A stretch of 64,000 bases of DNA from a bacterium (GTDB lineage: Bacteria > Verrucomicrobiota > Verrucomicrobiia > Limisphaerales > UBA11358): positions 1 to 64,000 of the forward strand of contig JAKALA010000011.1 in NCBI GenBank assembly GCA_021813325.1. Direction: 5' to 3'. Of the stretch, positions 16,857 through 25,455 are shown one piece after another. The notes under the pieces were generated by a model that had not been told where the DNA came from, made no database searches, and saw only the letters and a list, made by a program, of their open reading frames with translations. The first letter of the stretch is position 1. The number at the start of each line of letters is the position of its first letter. Made by a program: the position numbers and the translations under genes.

Positions 16857-17540
16857 TCAAGTCGGTTTGCCAAGGCTAACCGCATCTTGTGTCTTTGGTT
16901 TTGGAGCCAGCCGCTGCCATAAATCCGCCTGCAACAGTTCGTGGTTGAACCGTTCCCGGCGCTGCAACTGAAAATCCTGCTGTTGCAGAAAGCCTTCCGG
17001 GTTGACGATCCGCCGGGCTGAAATATCGGTCGCGACGCGGAAAAAACCATAAGCCAGCGCCAAAACCAATTGGGCTCGCAGGCGTTTCCAGCCTGCGGCG
17101 GGCACGATAAAATCACTCACCAGCCAGCTCGCCGTGGGGGCGGACGCGGCTCCAATGTTGGCAATGACCCGCGGCAGTTCCTCCGGTGAGAAGCAGTCCA
17201 GGAAAAAGTTGCTGACGATCAAATCAAAGGGCGCACCGGTGTGCCGCCAGGTCCTCAGGTCGGTCTGCTGGAAGGTAATATTTTGATGCGTCCCAATTTT
17301 GCGCCAGCGTCGTCGCGCCTGGTCGAGCATGGCGGCGCTTTGATCCAAAACGGTGAAACGGGCCTGCGGCATGGTCCGGGCGCAGGCTTCAAGCATGCGC
17401 CCATGGCCTTCGCCGACGAGGAGCACGTTGCTGGCTGTGGGCACTTCTGCGAGCCAACGCGTGCGGCAGCGTTGCAACAAACCTCCGGCCAGCACGGCTT
17501 CCATCCAGCGGTAATGCCACGCCAGCCGGTCGAAGCTCAT
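16857..17540 (-). CDS. Class I SAM-dependent methyltransferase
   Basis: About 227 residues from the ATG at 17540, chosen because it overlaps the upstream stop by 4 bp (ATGA) and begins MSFDRLAWHYRWME, a usual methyltransferase opening. Motif I reads VLLVGEGHGRMLEA and motif II-like VLDQSAAML. The post-motif FDLIVSNFFLDCFSPEEL resembles ubiquinone/phospholipid-type small-molecule methyltransferases. The C-terminal part has a hydrophobic stretch (LRAQLVLALAYGFFRVA), possibly membrane contact. The neighbouring gene encodes a small membrane protein; the substrate is unknown. Confidence 0.82.
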   Translation of the reverse strand: MSFDRLAWHYRWMEAVLAGGLLQRCRTRWLAEVPTASNVLLVGEGHGRMLEACARTMPQARFTVLDQSAAMLDQARRRWRKIGTHQNITFQQTDLRTWRHTGAPFDLIVSNFFLDCFSPEELPRVIANIGAASAPTASWLVSDFIVPAAGWKRLRAQLVLALAYGFFRVATDISARRIVNPEGFLQQQDFQLQRRERFNHELLQADLWQRLAPKPKTQDAVSLGKPT

Positions 17541-17917
17541 GCCGCGCGAAACAAATGATTTTCCCGCCATCGCCACCAAAGCCAGGCCAATACGCTGCCG
17601 GCGCTGTAGGCCAGAATGTCTTTTACATCGCCGGTGGTTTGCATGAGATGCGGTCCGATGATTTCGCAAAACACCGACCAAACGAGGCAGTGCAGGCTGA
17701 TTTCACCGGGCGATGGGAAATGGTCGTGATGTCGTAAACCCAGCCGCCGGTGCAGCCATAAAATCAAAGGCAGCGCGCAGGGAATCAGCAGGCAGTCATC
17801 AAACTGACTGCGGAGAAAAGCGGAGTGAACATGGGGTTTGACCAGCCAGCGGTTGACGGCATAAAGCCCGCAGGCGGCGAGAAACAAAGGATCGCGCCAA
17901 TAACCAAACCGGCTCAT
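17537..17917 (-). CDS. Small multi-pass membrane protein, unknown function
   Basis: About 126 residues from MSRFGYWRDPLF. A longer frame starts at 17998, but the 17917 ATG overlaps the stop of a tiny upstream ORF (ATGA) and precedes all the hydrophobic segments. About four membrane helices are predicted by eye (FLAACGLYAVNRW, CLLIPCALPLILWL, HCLVWSVFCEIIG, LAYSAGSVLAWLWW). Residues RHHDHFPSPGEISLH form a His-rich loop. It resembles short VanZ-like or DUF-type membrane proteins but I cannot name a family. It overlaps the methyltransferase by 4 bp, so the two are coupled. Confidence 0.6.
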   Translation of the reverse strand: MSRFGYWRDPLFLAACGLYAVNRWLVKPHVHSAFLRSQFDDCLLIPCALPLILWLHRRLGLRHHDHFPSPGEISLHCLVWSVFCEIIGPHLMQTTGDVKDILAYSAGSVLAWLWWRWRENHLFRAA

Positions 17918-17979
17918 AGCAGCGCCAACATCACGTAGCCGGAACCGATGGCGATGGCAACTTTCAATAGTAAGATCAT
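17914..17979 (-). CDS. Possible 21-residue hydrophobic peptide
   Basis: ATG at 17979 opens a 21-codon frame, MILLLKVAIAIGSGYVMLALL, whose stop overlaps the start of the next gene (ATGA). The peptide would be a single membrane helix. Its coupling to the downstream membrane-protein gene makes translation plausible, but a chance frame or an alternative N-terminus cannot be excluded. Confidence 0.3.
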   Translation of the reverse strand: MILLLKVAIAIGSGYVMLALL

Positions 17980-18082
17980 AATTCGTAAAGCATGCCATTA
18001 ATCAAGTGGCAAGGAAACAGAGGATTTGTTTCGTCATAAAATTTGTGTTCCCAGAGGCAGAAAGCTGGCCTGTGCCAGCCCT

Positions 18083-19075
18083 TTAACGGACAGCGTGTGG
18101 CAGGCTTTCGAACGCAACCAGGGCCAGATAGATGATATACGTCCCGATCAACACCAAGCCTTCCCGCTGTGTAATTTTTCGATCCGTGAGCAACATCCAC
18201 AACAGAAGTCCCATCATGATCAGCATGGCGGGAAAATTGAGCAGTTGAGTTTTGCGGTCCAAGGGGACGTTTTGAACCACGGCGGCAATGCCGACAATCA
18301 GCGTCAGGTTGGCAATATTTGCCCCCAGCACGTTGCCCACCGCCAGATCGGAGACGGATTTGCGTGAAGAAGTGATGGCTGTGACCAGTTCGGGGAGGGA
18401 TGTTCCTATCGCGACCACCGTCAATCCCAGGATGATGCTTGGCACGCCCAGTCGGGTGGCTGTGTTGATGGCGCCATCCACCAAAAAATGGCTGCCCACA
18501 ATCACGATCAACGCGCCCGCCAGGAATTGAACAAGGCTGCCTGGTTTGCTTTTCAGCCAGGCAAAACGAGTGGTGGTGACACCGGCTTCAATGGCTTGGG
18601 CTTCGGCCAAATCTTCCGGTTTGCGATCGCGCCAGTTTTCCCAGAAATTCCACACAAAATAAACCGTTCCCATGATCAGCAAAATCACGCCCTGCCAGCG
18701 CACCAGTCGCAGTTCCAGCGTCATCAAAAACAGCAATATGCCGGCGCCAAACATGGCCAGCAGCGAAGTCCGTAATGCCCGCAAATGAATGTCCACATGC
18801 TTGATGGCGGCGGCAATTCCGAGAATCAAGCCGATGTTGCAAATGACGGAACCCACGGCGTTGCCGACGGCTAGGCCGGGTTCGCCTTTGATGCCGGACA
18901 TGACCGATACCACCAATTCAGGCGTGGTGGTGGCCAGACTGACCAGGGTCGAGCCGATCACTACACGCGGCATGCGCAGGAATTCGGCAATGCGGATGGC
19001 CGCCGCGACGAACAGATCGCCGCCTTTGATGATCAGCACCAATCCGCCAATGAGCAGCAGCAGGTCATGCAACAT
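18083..19075 (-). CDS. Calcium/sodium antiporter (K+-dependent Na/Ca exchanger type)
   Basis: A 330-residue inner-membrane exchanger of the CaCA superfamily (YrbG-like). The two inverted alpha repeats are visible: VVIGSTLVSLATTTPELVVS (about 38-57) with GNAVGSVICNIGL, and ILGLTVVAIGTSLPELVTA (about 218-236) with GNVLGANIANLTL. The acidic residues in the TTTPE and TSLPE motifs form the cation site. Ten or so membrane helices are split by a short charged loop (RDRKPEDLAEAQ). It probably extrudes Ca2+ using a Na+ or H+ gradient. It stands alone on the strand. Confidence 0.92.
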   Translation of the reverse strand: MLHDLLLLIGGLVLIIKGGDLFVAAAIRIAEFLRMPRVVIGSTLVSLATTTPELVVSVMSGIKGEPGLAVGNAVGSVICNIGLILGIAAAIKHVDIHLRALRTSLLAMFGAGILLFLMTLELRLVRWQGVILLIMGTVYFVWNFWENWRDRKPEDLAEAQAIEAGVTTTRFAWLKSKPGSLVQFLAGALIVIVGSHFLVDGAINTATRLGVPSIILGLTVVAIGTSLPELVTAITSSRKSVSDLAVGNVLGANIANLTLIVGIAAVVQNVPLDRKTQLLNFPAMLIMMGLLLWMLLTDRKITQREGLVLIGTYIIYLALVAFESLPHAVR

Positions 19076-19165
19076 GCCGCCGATTATGACCCGGCCAAAT
19101 CGACAAACTCAATATTTCTCAACGGCGCAATGCGCTGGCGGCATCCGCGTCTGCGGTTCGCTGGT

Positions 19166-21517
19166 TCACGGATAAAGTTCGATTTCGCTGATCTGGGCGG
19201 CGTTGGGGCGGGTTTTGTCTGCCGAAGCGTTAATTGTCAAACGGAATGACTCCGCCGTCACCGGTGCAATTTCGGCGCGATAAATATCCGGTGCCTGATT
19301 GCCGGCGACCTTGAAAATCTCGCGTGTCCCGCCGTTGGATCGCACCGAGCCGACAAAATCAATGGGATGATCACCCGGGTCGGCAAAATGAATCACCACC
19401 CGGGAAATTTTTGATGGCCTGGCCAGATGCACTTCCACCCAGTGCGGATGCGGCTGATCCAGTGAGGAATGCCACCGGTTTGAGAATTCTTCGGCGGTGG
19501 CAATCACGCCGTCAATTAATTTGGCGGTGCAACCTAGCTCATGGTCGTATTCGCTGTCCGACGTGGCGGTGGCCCCGTTTTGGTCGAGGGCGAGATCGGT
19601 CGCCGGGTTTTCAATTTGCGGCCTCGGTTTGGGGGGATTCGTCCAAACCGGGGCGTGGGTCAGCGTCCTCCAAGTCTGACCGGTTTCATAAACTTTGGCT
19701 GTGTCCAGCGGCTGCGGCAGCCAGGTGCGAAAAATGTTTTGCTCACTGAAAGCATTGCCGGCCGAGGCATAATCGCAAAAGGTCAGCCCATCTACGGCAA
19801 ATGCCATCCAAGCTCCGATTTTTTTTGCGGCGGCTGGATCTGGTTTGAATTCCGGATTCCGATCAAGCGTGATCTCGCCGGTGGCGGCGGGTGTAAGCCG
19901 GTTGTCCAGCGACAATACCACCGGCCCGCGCAAGAAAGCTACCTGACCGTTCAATTCAACCTTCCTCACCCTCATGTCGAAAGCGAGGGTCACCCGGTCG
20001 TCTTTGCGCCACGTGCGACGAATGCGCGTGTAACAGGGCGTTACGGTCACCGGTTCGCCATTCACTTTTAATTCCGTCCGTTCGCTCCAAGCGGGAATAC
20101 GCAATGACAGGGTGAATTCCTCCGGACTGGCCGGCGTTACCTGGATTTCCACCTGATTGCTTACGGGATAATCACCCGCGATGGTCAGTTTCACAGTGCC
20201 AACCTGGGCGCTTCCGGGAGCGTAGAGATTGATGACCGGGCCGTTGGTGCTCTGCATGAACGCCCAGAACGGCGTCAACATTAGCCCGCGCGGTCCATTG
20301 CAGACGCAGCAACTCAGTCCGACATCCCCGTGCTGCACATAGCTCGGCACGCGCACACCCATCAAGCCGTCAAAGTAAGCCCACCATTTTCCGTCCGGCA
20401 TCATCGCGCCGAGCAGTCCGTTGTAGAGATTCTTCTCCATTTCATCCGCATATCGCGTATCCCCGGTCAGGCGCAACAACTGATCGCAGAGTTTCATCCA
20501 GGTCACCGTTACACAGGTTTCCATCGGTTTCTCGACCAGGCCAGTCTGCTTCGTCGCACCGTCACACCATATTTCACCGCTCGTGCCGGGACCAACGAGG
20601 GTCGCCTCATTTTGAAATACCTTGTCGGCAAGTTTCACCGAAGCTTCCAAATACTCGTGCCGGCCGGTGGCCCGGTAGAGTTCGCACAAACCTTCGAAGC
20701 ACGACATCATCTCATACGCTTTCGGAGCGCACATTTGAGTTGGATTTTTGCCCGCCATCGCATCTTCGATCAATCGCATGCCGTTGGGCAGTCGTTTGGA
20801 CGGTTGGCTCCAGCAGGCGACGATGTGTTCGGCAAAATCCAGATATTTCTTCTGCCCGGTCCGTTTGTAAAGCAGCGCCATCGGCTCCAGCACCGAGGAG
20901 GCCGGTAACCCGTTCCATTCGCCCACGTCAGCGATGTCTGTGTCGCCCGGCCCCATTTCTGCCATCAAAACATCCGTTTCCCGGCAAGCCGCCTTCAGCA
21001 CTGCAGAGTCATGCGTCCGGTCATAGTCTGAAATCAGGCCCAGCAAAGCATATTTGCAGCCCCAAACATCCCAGCCTTCCAATCGGTGGGCATACTTGCG
21101 AGTTCCCAAATATCCATCCGGCGCCGCCGAGTTGATCAACGCTTTGGCCGCCGCGTCGCGCTTCGCACGAATGGTCGCTGTGGAGCGATAAGCGTCCGCC
21201 AGCGCCAGTGAGGTAAACCATTTGCCCCAATATTCACAGCGCCAGTCGGCGCTGCCGGTTTCCGTTTTGGCGCAGTAAGGCGCCACCACCGCGTCGCTGT
21301 CTTGAGCCAAGAGCCGGTTCGTGATGCACAGGTCGAGTTTTTCCCCTAATCGCCCGCCGATCCGCACGGATTCGGGCGCTGCCGGGGCGAAAACATCATT
21401 CACCGGTTGATCCGAAAACGTTGGGGCGCGTTGTGGCAAGGAAGCTTCGGTTGCGGCGGCAGGACCGCAGATGCACAGGCAAATGGCGGCGCCGAGGAGT
21501 AGTGTGGTTGATTGCAT
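19166..21517 (-). CDS. Exported GH127 glycosidase (beta-L-arabinofuranosidase type) with C-terminal discoidin-like domain
   Basis: A 783-residue protein with a signal peptide (about 1-22). The GH127 (former DUF1680) catalytic (alpha/alpha)6 domain occupies about 40-630. The zinc-site motif METCVTVTW (about 333) and the paired cysteines in SCCVCNGPRG (about 403) match the Glu-Cys-Cys-Cys cluster whose last Cys is the nucleophile in characterised beta-L-arabinofuranosidases. The last 140 residues, with RWHSSLDQPHPHWVEVHL and ISRVVIHFADPG, look like an F5/8 type C (discoidin) carbohydrate-binding module. Predicted to act on plant or glycoprotein arabinan outside the cytoplasm. Confidence 0.9.
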   Translation of the reverse strand: MQSTTLLLGAAICLCICGPAAATEASLPQRAPTFSDQPVNDVFAPAAPESVRIGGRLGEKLDLCITNRLLAQDSDAVVAPYCAKTETGSADWRCEYWGKWFTSLALADAYRSTATIRAKRDAAAKALINSAAPDGYLGTRKYAHRLEGWDVWGCKYALLGLISDYDRTHDSAVLKAACRETDVLMAEMGPGDTDIADVGEWNGLPASSVLEPMALLYKRTGQKKYLDFAEHIVACWSQPSKRLPNGMRLIEDAMAGKNPTQMCAPKAYEMMSCFEGLCELYRATGRHEYLEASVKLADKVFQNEATLVGPGTSGEIWCDGATKQTGLVEKPMETCVTVTWMKLCDQLLRLTGDTRYADEMEKNLYNGLLGAMMPDGKWWAYFDGLMGVRVPSYVQHGDVGLSCCVCNGPRGLMLTPFWAFMQSTNGPVINLYAPGSAQVGTVKLTIAGDYPVSNQVEIQVTPASPEEFTLSLRIPAWSERTELKVNGEPVTVTPCYTRIRRTWRKDDRVTLAFDMRVRKVELNGQVAFLRGPVVLSLDNRLTPAATGEITLDRNPEFKPDPAAAKKIGAWMAFAVDGLTFCDYASAGNAFSEQNIFRTWLPQPLDTAKVYETGQTWRTLTHAPVWTNPPKPRPQIENPATDLALDQNGATATSDSEYDHELGCTAKLIDGVIATAEEFSNRWHSSLDQPHPHWVEVHLARPSKISRVVIHFADPGDHPIDFVGSVRSNGGTREIFKVAGNQAPDIYRAEIAPVTAESFRLTINASADKTRPNAAQISEIELYP

Positions 21518-21686
21518 GGGGTTTGCTCCATGCTAGCGCAAGGTTTTGCAACCGCACGGGAATTCAGTGTGGTCAACCACCACCATTTCCAGTGACCAGC
21601 GGTTCCCCCAAATTGGTGAAACGTTGCTGATGGCGGGGAGAGGGCTAAGCCAGTTCATGGAAGATACTTTCAAATTAAATTGGCTT

Positions 21687-21795
21687 TGTAGAAAAGATGC
21701 TGGAATGGTGGCTGCGACGCCTCGTCGCAATCGGCATTATTAGAACTTTCGGCGGCGAAGGCGTCGCCGCCATCTTAAAAACCATCTTTTCTACA
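21687..21795. repeat. 109-bp MITE-like element
   Basis: Perfect 13-bp terminal inverted repeats TGTAGAAAAGATG (21687-21699) and CATCTTTTCTACA (21783-21795). Between them are two strong hairpins, TGCGACG/CGTCGCA with a CCT loop and GGCGGCGA/TCGCCGCC with a 5-nt loop. No protein is encoded. It sits at the 3' side of the small membrane protein gene 21804-22313. The CTGCGACG hairpin recurs near 48078. Confidence 0.65.
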
Positions 21796-21803
21796 GAGTA
21801 ATT

Positions 21804-22313
21804 TTACTTCTGACCTCGTAATGGCATCAGGCCGAAATGCAGCAGCAGCCAAACTGGCACGGCGAACACCCCAATGCTTTCCAGTCTCTGCCACGTCCAC
21901 GACAATGCGTGCGCCTGGATGGGAAAAAGGGTGATCATGAAATAGTTCGCAAATCGTGTGTGTCCAATAAACCGCCCGTAACGTGGAAATTTTTTCCGCA
22001 ACCCGCTGACCAAAGCCAGCGCGCCCAGCAGCAGAGTCAGTGCGGTCACGAGCAGGTTGACCGGCAAAATGGCATCCAGTCTCAGGTAATGCCCGTGCGC
22101 CGCGTGCGGCACAAAGTAAGGCCAGATCCATTGCGCACTCGCCCACAGAAAACTGAAGCCTGTTTGCAAGGCGGTGCTGAAATTGGCCTTGTCCGAGGTC
22201 AGTTCATTCAACAACAGCCCGAAGTAGAGTGGCACGATGCCCCAAACCAGTTCGATGTGCGCGAACGGCGTCGCGATCAATTCCGCGAACGTATGCCAAA
22301 ACGTTTGGAGCAT
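21804..22313 (-). CDS. Small integral membrane protein, unknown function
   Basis: A 169-residue protein with about four hydrophobic segments (IELVWGIVPLYFGLLL, FLWASAQWIWPYFV, LPVNLLVTALTLLLGALALV and a C-terminal IGVFAVPVWLLLHFGL). The motif LNELTSDKANFSTALQTGF lies between the first two. I do not recognise a family. The gene stands alone, with the thrS fragment upstream and a MITE-like element downstream. Confidence 0.6.
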   Translation of the reverse strand: MLQTFWHTFAELIATPFAHIELVWGIVPLYFGLLLNELTSDKANFSTALQTGFSFLWASAQWIWPYFVPHAAHGHYLRLDAILPVNLLVTALTLLLGALALVSGLRKKFPRYGRFIGHTRFANYFMITLFPIQAHALSWTWQRLESIGVFAVPVWLLLHFGLMPLRGQK

Positions 22314-22362
22314 CAGCTGTTCCCGGACTTGCCGGCGGGGAAATCTAACCGTTTCGCTTTAT

Positions 22363-22481
22363 GATGTCCGCCAGAATCTTCGCGATGCCTCCCCCTTCGG
22401 CTTCGCGCCTTGCGGGCCGCCGTGGTGGGGACGCACGGAAACGTTGCCGCCGATGAAGCGATCAGACGTGCCGAGCGGCGC
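22363..22481 (-). pseudogene. thrS: Decayed fragment of thrS (3' region)
   Basis: Bases 22363-22445 align with thrS bases 24015-24098 at roughly 90 percent identity by eye (one indel, a few substitutions, including a long exact run ending in GACGCACGGAAACGTT). Directly after, 22449-22481 aligns with thrS 24348-24380 (GCCGATGAA...CGTGCCGAGCGGCGC), so about 250 bp of the gene is deleted between the two blocks. The frame is broken and too short to function. It is in the same orientation as thrS, and the frameshifted ATPase gene lies exactly between it and the intact thrS end. Confidence 0.8.
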
Positions 22482-22489
22482 AGGATACT

Positions 22490-23987
22490 TCAACGCATAA
22501 ACAACAACGTCGAAAGCGGCAGACTGATGATGCGAGGATCGTCGGTCGCAGCCTGATCATCACGGGTTATCAGCAAACCGAAAGGCGCCCGATAAACCGG
22601 TTTTTCAATAAATGATTGCAGTCCTCGCACGTCTTCAGGGGTAATCCGGCCGCGATATTTGACCTCAATGGGAATTCGTTGATCACCAATAGTGATGACA
22701 AAATCCACCTCTCGCTCCGCTGCCCGCTCAGGAAAATGGGCGACATCCAGATGTGGAATGGAACCCAAAAAGTAACCGGTGGCACTTTCAGCCAAATGCC
22801 CTGCCAAATCCGCCAGTTCGGGCTTACGACCAAGCTCGTCTGGATCAAGCGGCACCTGCTCTTGCAGCCATGCGGCCCGCAACGCATGATCACAAAGGCA
22901 GACTTTGGCCGCGCCTTGTTTGCGTTTGAGCCGGAGTTCCAGAGGTTTGATCAGATGCAGCAGCAGTGTGCCATCCAAAAAACGCAGATAACTTAAGACG
23001 CGGGGCCAGCCCAAGTTGGCGTTTTGCGAACGCCGGAGTTCATCCAAATACAAGGCTTGTTTAGGCGCTTGTCCGGCGTAGCGGCAGGCCAGCCGAAAAA
23101 CTTCTTCTAACAGGGCTTCGTCTCGTTTTTGACCTCGCGGACCCATTCGTAAATCATGCTGGATGGCGCGGCGAATAACGGTTTCCTCAAGCACATCAGC
23201 GACCCGTTCCCATGGTTCACTGGCATTGGCTTGGGCTATGGGATAGGCACCTCGTTCTGAGAAAGCAGCAAAGGCCGTTCTGCGGATTTGGGTATGCCTT
23301 TCGCCAAACTCCCGCAACCCTTCCCAAAACGCCTTGTCTTTTAACGGGCTTAATCCGTTAAATGGGAGGTAAGGCGACAGCTCGCCAAGCTGGCGAAACC
23401 CGGCAATCTCACGCAAAAGCAAAGGGCCCATTTCCACGGTAAACAGCCGTCCTGCCAGACTGTCATGCCCGGCTTGAATCCGCAGGGCCGAACTGCCGGT
23501 GACTAAGGCGCGGATTTTCCCGATATCCAGAACGTGTTTTAATTGCGGTGCCCAATCTGCCAGATTTTGCACCTCATCCAAAACGAAGTAAGGCGACTCA
23601 CCGTCTGCCGCTGCCCGGGCATAGCTTTTACCGAGAATATGGTCACAATACCATTGGCCCAGCTCTGTGATGGGTGAAGCTAGCCGCTTTAGTTCGGGCA
23701 GATCATCAAATTGGATGCGGAAAATCCGTTTCGGCGAGACGCCATCAGCCAGCAAAGTTTCGATGACTTGCGCCAAAAGGGTTGACTTCCCAACTTGGCG
23801 CGGCCCCCCTCAGCACCACGGCGGGAGATAACTGGCTTCTAAGGCCGTTCAAAACCGGCTGATAGGCCCACCGGCGAATGGGGGGCGTTGGTGGAATCGG
23901 ATCGCCCTGCCACCAAGGATTCATGTCACGCAAGGTGCGTTCCAAGCCTTGGTTCAGCAAACGAAACAATTCCGGCTGGTTCGGCAT
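22490..23987 (-). pseudogene. DUF4143-type AAA ATPase, frameshifted at the Walker A motif
   Basis: Two frames together make a full-length ATPase of about 498 residues. The first (from ATG 23987, MPNQPELFRLL) reads to AVVLRGA. The second carries AQVIETLLADG onward, with Walker B YFVLDEVQNLADW, GSSALRIQAG and the DUF4143 part ending VDFVITIGDQRIPIEVKYRG. Removing one G from the G6 run near 23806-23812 (minus strand) restores RGPRQVGKSTLLAQ, a perfect Walker A, so a +1 insertion is the break. It could be a sequencing error, phase variation or decay. The start lies 9 bp after the thrS stop. Members of this family are common accessory genes of uncertain role; a second, intact member is at 61016. 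Confidence 0.8.
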
Positions 23988-23996
23988 ATCAGAATG

Positions 23997-25097
23997 CTAC
24001 GCCCGCCGCTCTTTGATGTCCGCCAGAATTTTCGCGATGACTTCCGCCTTGGGCTTCGCGCCTTGCGGGCCGCCGTGGTGGAGACGCACGGAAACGTTAC
24101 CCGCTTCCATGTCCTTGCCGCCGATGACGAGCATCGTGTGGACGCGCAATTGTTCCGCGTTGGAAATCTTCGCCTTGAACGGCGTGGCGCTGAAATCGGA
24201 ATCCACGCGCACCATGTTCGCGCGTAGCTCGTTCACGATGGGTTGGGCGTAATCAATCAGCGCCGCGTCGTCATTGAGCGTGATGACGCGCACTTGATCC
24301 GGCGCGAGCCAGAGCGGGAAGTTGCCCGCGTAATGCTCGATGAGGAAGCCGATGAACCGCTCGTGCGTGCCGAGCGGCGCGCGATGGATGCAGAGCGGCG
24401 TCTTATTGGAATTATCCTTGTCGCGATAGGTCAGGCCGAACCGCGCCGGCACGGCGAAGTCCACCTGATTCGTGGCGATGGTGAATTCGCGGCCGATGGC
24501 GCTCCACACCTGCACGTCAATCTTCGGCCCGTAGAACGCTGCCTCGTTCGCGACCTCGACGTAATTGATGCCGCTCTCCTGCAACACGCGGCGCACCATG
24601 TCCTCGGTCTTCTTCCACAACTCGGGTTCGTTGACATATTTTTTGCCCAAGCCCTCCGGCGACGACGTGCTGAAGCGCATCTGATATTTTTCGAGGCCGA
24701 AGGTCTTGAAATATTTCAGATACATGTCGTTCACGGCCTTGAACTCGGACGCGAACTGGTCCTCGGTGCAATAGATGTGGGCGTCGTTCATGTTGAGCGA
24801 ACGCACGCGCATGAGGCCGAACAACTCGCCCGACTGCTCGTAGCGATAGCAGCAGCCGTATTCCGCGAGGCGCAACGGCAGGTCGCGATAACTGCGCGGC
24901 TCGGCCGCAAAAATGCGGTGATGATGCGGGCAGTTCATGGCTTTGAGGTAATAACTCTCCGCCTCGCCGAGCTTGTTCAACTGCGCGCGCAACGTGGCCA
25001 ACTCGTTGAACGCGGCGACAACCTCCGTCGGCGCGGCGCTGGCCTTGACGGCTGATTCAATGGCCGAAAAATCTTCGTCTTTCAAAATGGCAGACAT
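23997..25097 (-). CDS. thrS: Threonyl-tRNA synthetase, C-terminal piece (motifs 2-3 and anticodon-binding domain)
   Basis: About 366 residues from ATG 25097 (MSAILKDEDFSAIE); the frame stays open further upstream to 25178 without homology. It carries the zinc Cys in LKAMNCPHHH, motif 2 (CCYRYEQSGELFGLMRVRS), the zinc His in MNDAHIY, motif 3 (IHRAPLGTHERFIGFLIEH) and the HGTP anticodon-binding domain (from about 265, LAPDQVRVITL). Motif 1 and the editing domain are missing here; they are encoded at 28019-28993. The piece starts in the Ala/Glu-rich linker that precedes motif 2, so the cut avoids conserved structure. To work, the two pieces must assemble, as split synthetases and inteins show is possible. 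No clear ribosome-binding site precedes the ATG. Confidence 0.88.
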   Translation of the reverse strand: MSAILKDEDFSAIESAVKASAAPTEVVAAFNELATLRAQLNKLGEAESYYLKAMNCPHHHRIFAAEPRSYRDLPLRLAEYGCCYRYEQSGELFGLMRVRSLNMNDAHIYCTEDQFASEFKAVNDMYLKYFKTFGLEKYQMRFSTSSPEGLGKKYVNEPELWKKTEDMVRRVLQESGINYVEVANEAAFYGPKIDVQVWSAIGREFTIATNQVDFAVPARFGLTYRDKDNSNKTPLCIHRAPLGTHERFIGFLIEHYAGNFPLWLAPDQVRVITLNDDAALIDYAQPIVNELRANMVRVDSDFSATPFKAKISNAEQLRVHTMLVIGGKDMEAGNVSVRLHHGGPQGAKPKAEVIAKILADIKERRA

Positions 25098-25187
25098 GAC
25101 GGAGAAAATAGCCGTCCGCGAACCGCAATGAAATCTCAAACTTTCTGGCTCGTTGGAGCAGGCTTTAATGCCGAACAAAATACAGAC

Positions 25188-25236
25188 GTAGTTTAGCTGC
25201 GTGGCAACTTACGGGTGATTCTGGTAGTTAAACTGC
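25188..25236 (+). promoter_or_regulatory. Two candidate controller-binding sites upstream of the XRE gene
   Basis: GTAGTTTAGCTGC at 25188-25200 and GTAGTTAAACTGC at 25224-25236 are repeats of one 13-bp motif with starts 36 bp apart. The second centres on the perfect palindrome AGTTAAACT and touches the GTG start at 25237, overlapping where a -10 box for a leaderless transcript would lie (TAGTTA, 25225-25230). The same motif is found in the methyltransferase promoter. Binding by the XRE protein is inference. Confidence 0.6.
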
Positions 25237-25455
25237 GTGCTTCAACGAAAACTCGGCCAACGCATTGCCTCCCTTCGTAAAGCGAGGAAGCTCACTCAAG
25301 AGCAACTTGCCGAAGCGCTTGGCTGTTCGGTTGAGTTCATCAGCCTCGTCGAACGTGGCGTCAATGCTCCATCGGTTGCTGGCCTGGAAAAGTTCGCCAA
25401 GGTTTTGAAAACGGAGGTCAAGGAACTGTTCAACTTCGAGGAGAAGAAACGATGA
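25237..25455 (+). CDS. XRE-family controller (C) protein of the restriction-modification system
   Basis: A 72-residue helix-turn-helix protein, LGQRIASLRKARKLTQEQLA then SVEFISLVERGVNAPSV, the length and fold of C proteins that time RM expression. The start is GTG. Its stop overlaps the endonuclease ATG by 4 bp, the standard C-R arrangement that delays nuclease until controller has accumulated. Palindromic sites lie directly upstream and in the methyltransferase promoter, consistent with activation of C-R and repression of M, though the direction of control is inferred. Confidence 0.85.
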   Translation: MLQRKLGQRIASLRKARKLTQEQLAEALGCSVEFISLVERGVNAPSVAGLEKFAKVLKTEVKELFNFEEKKR

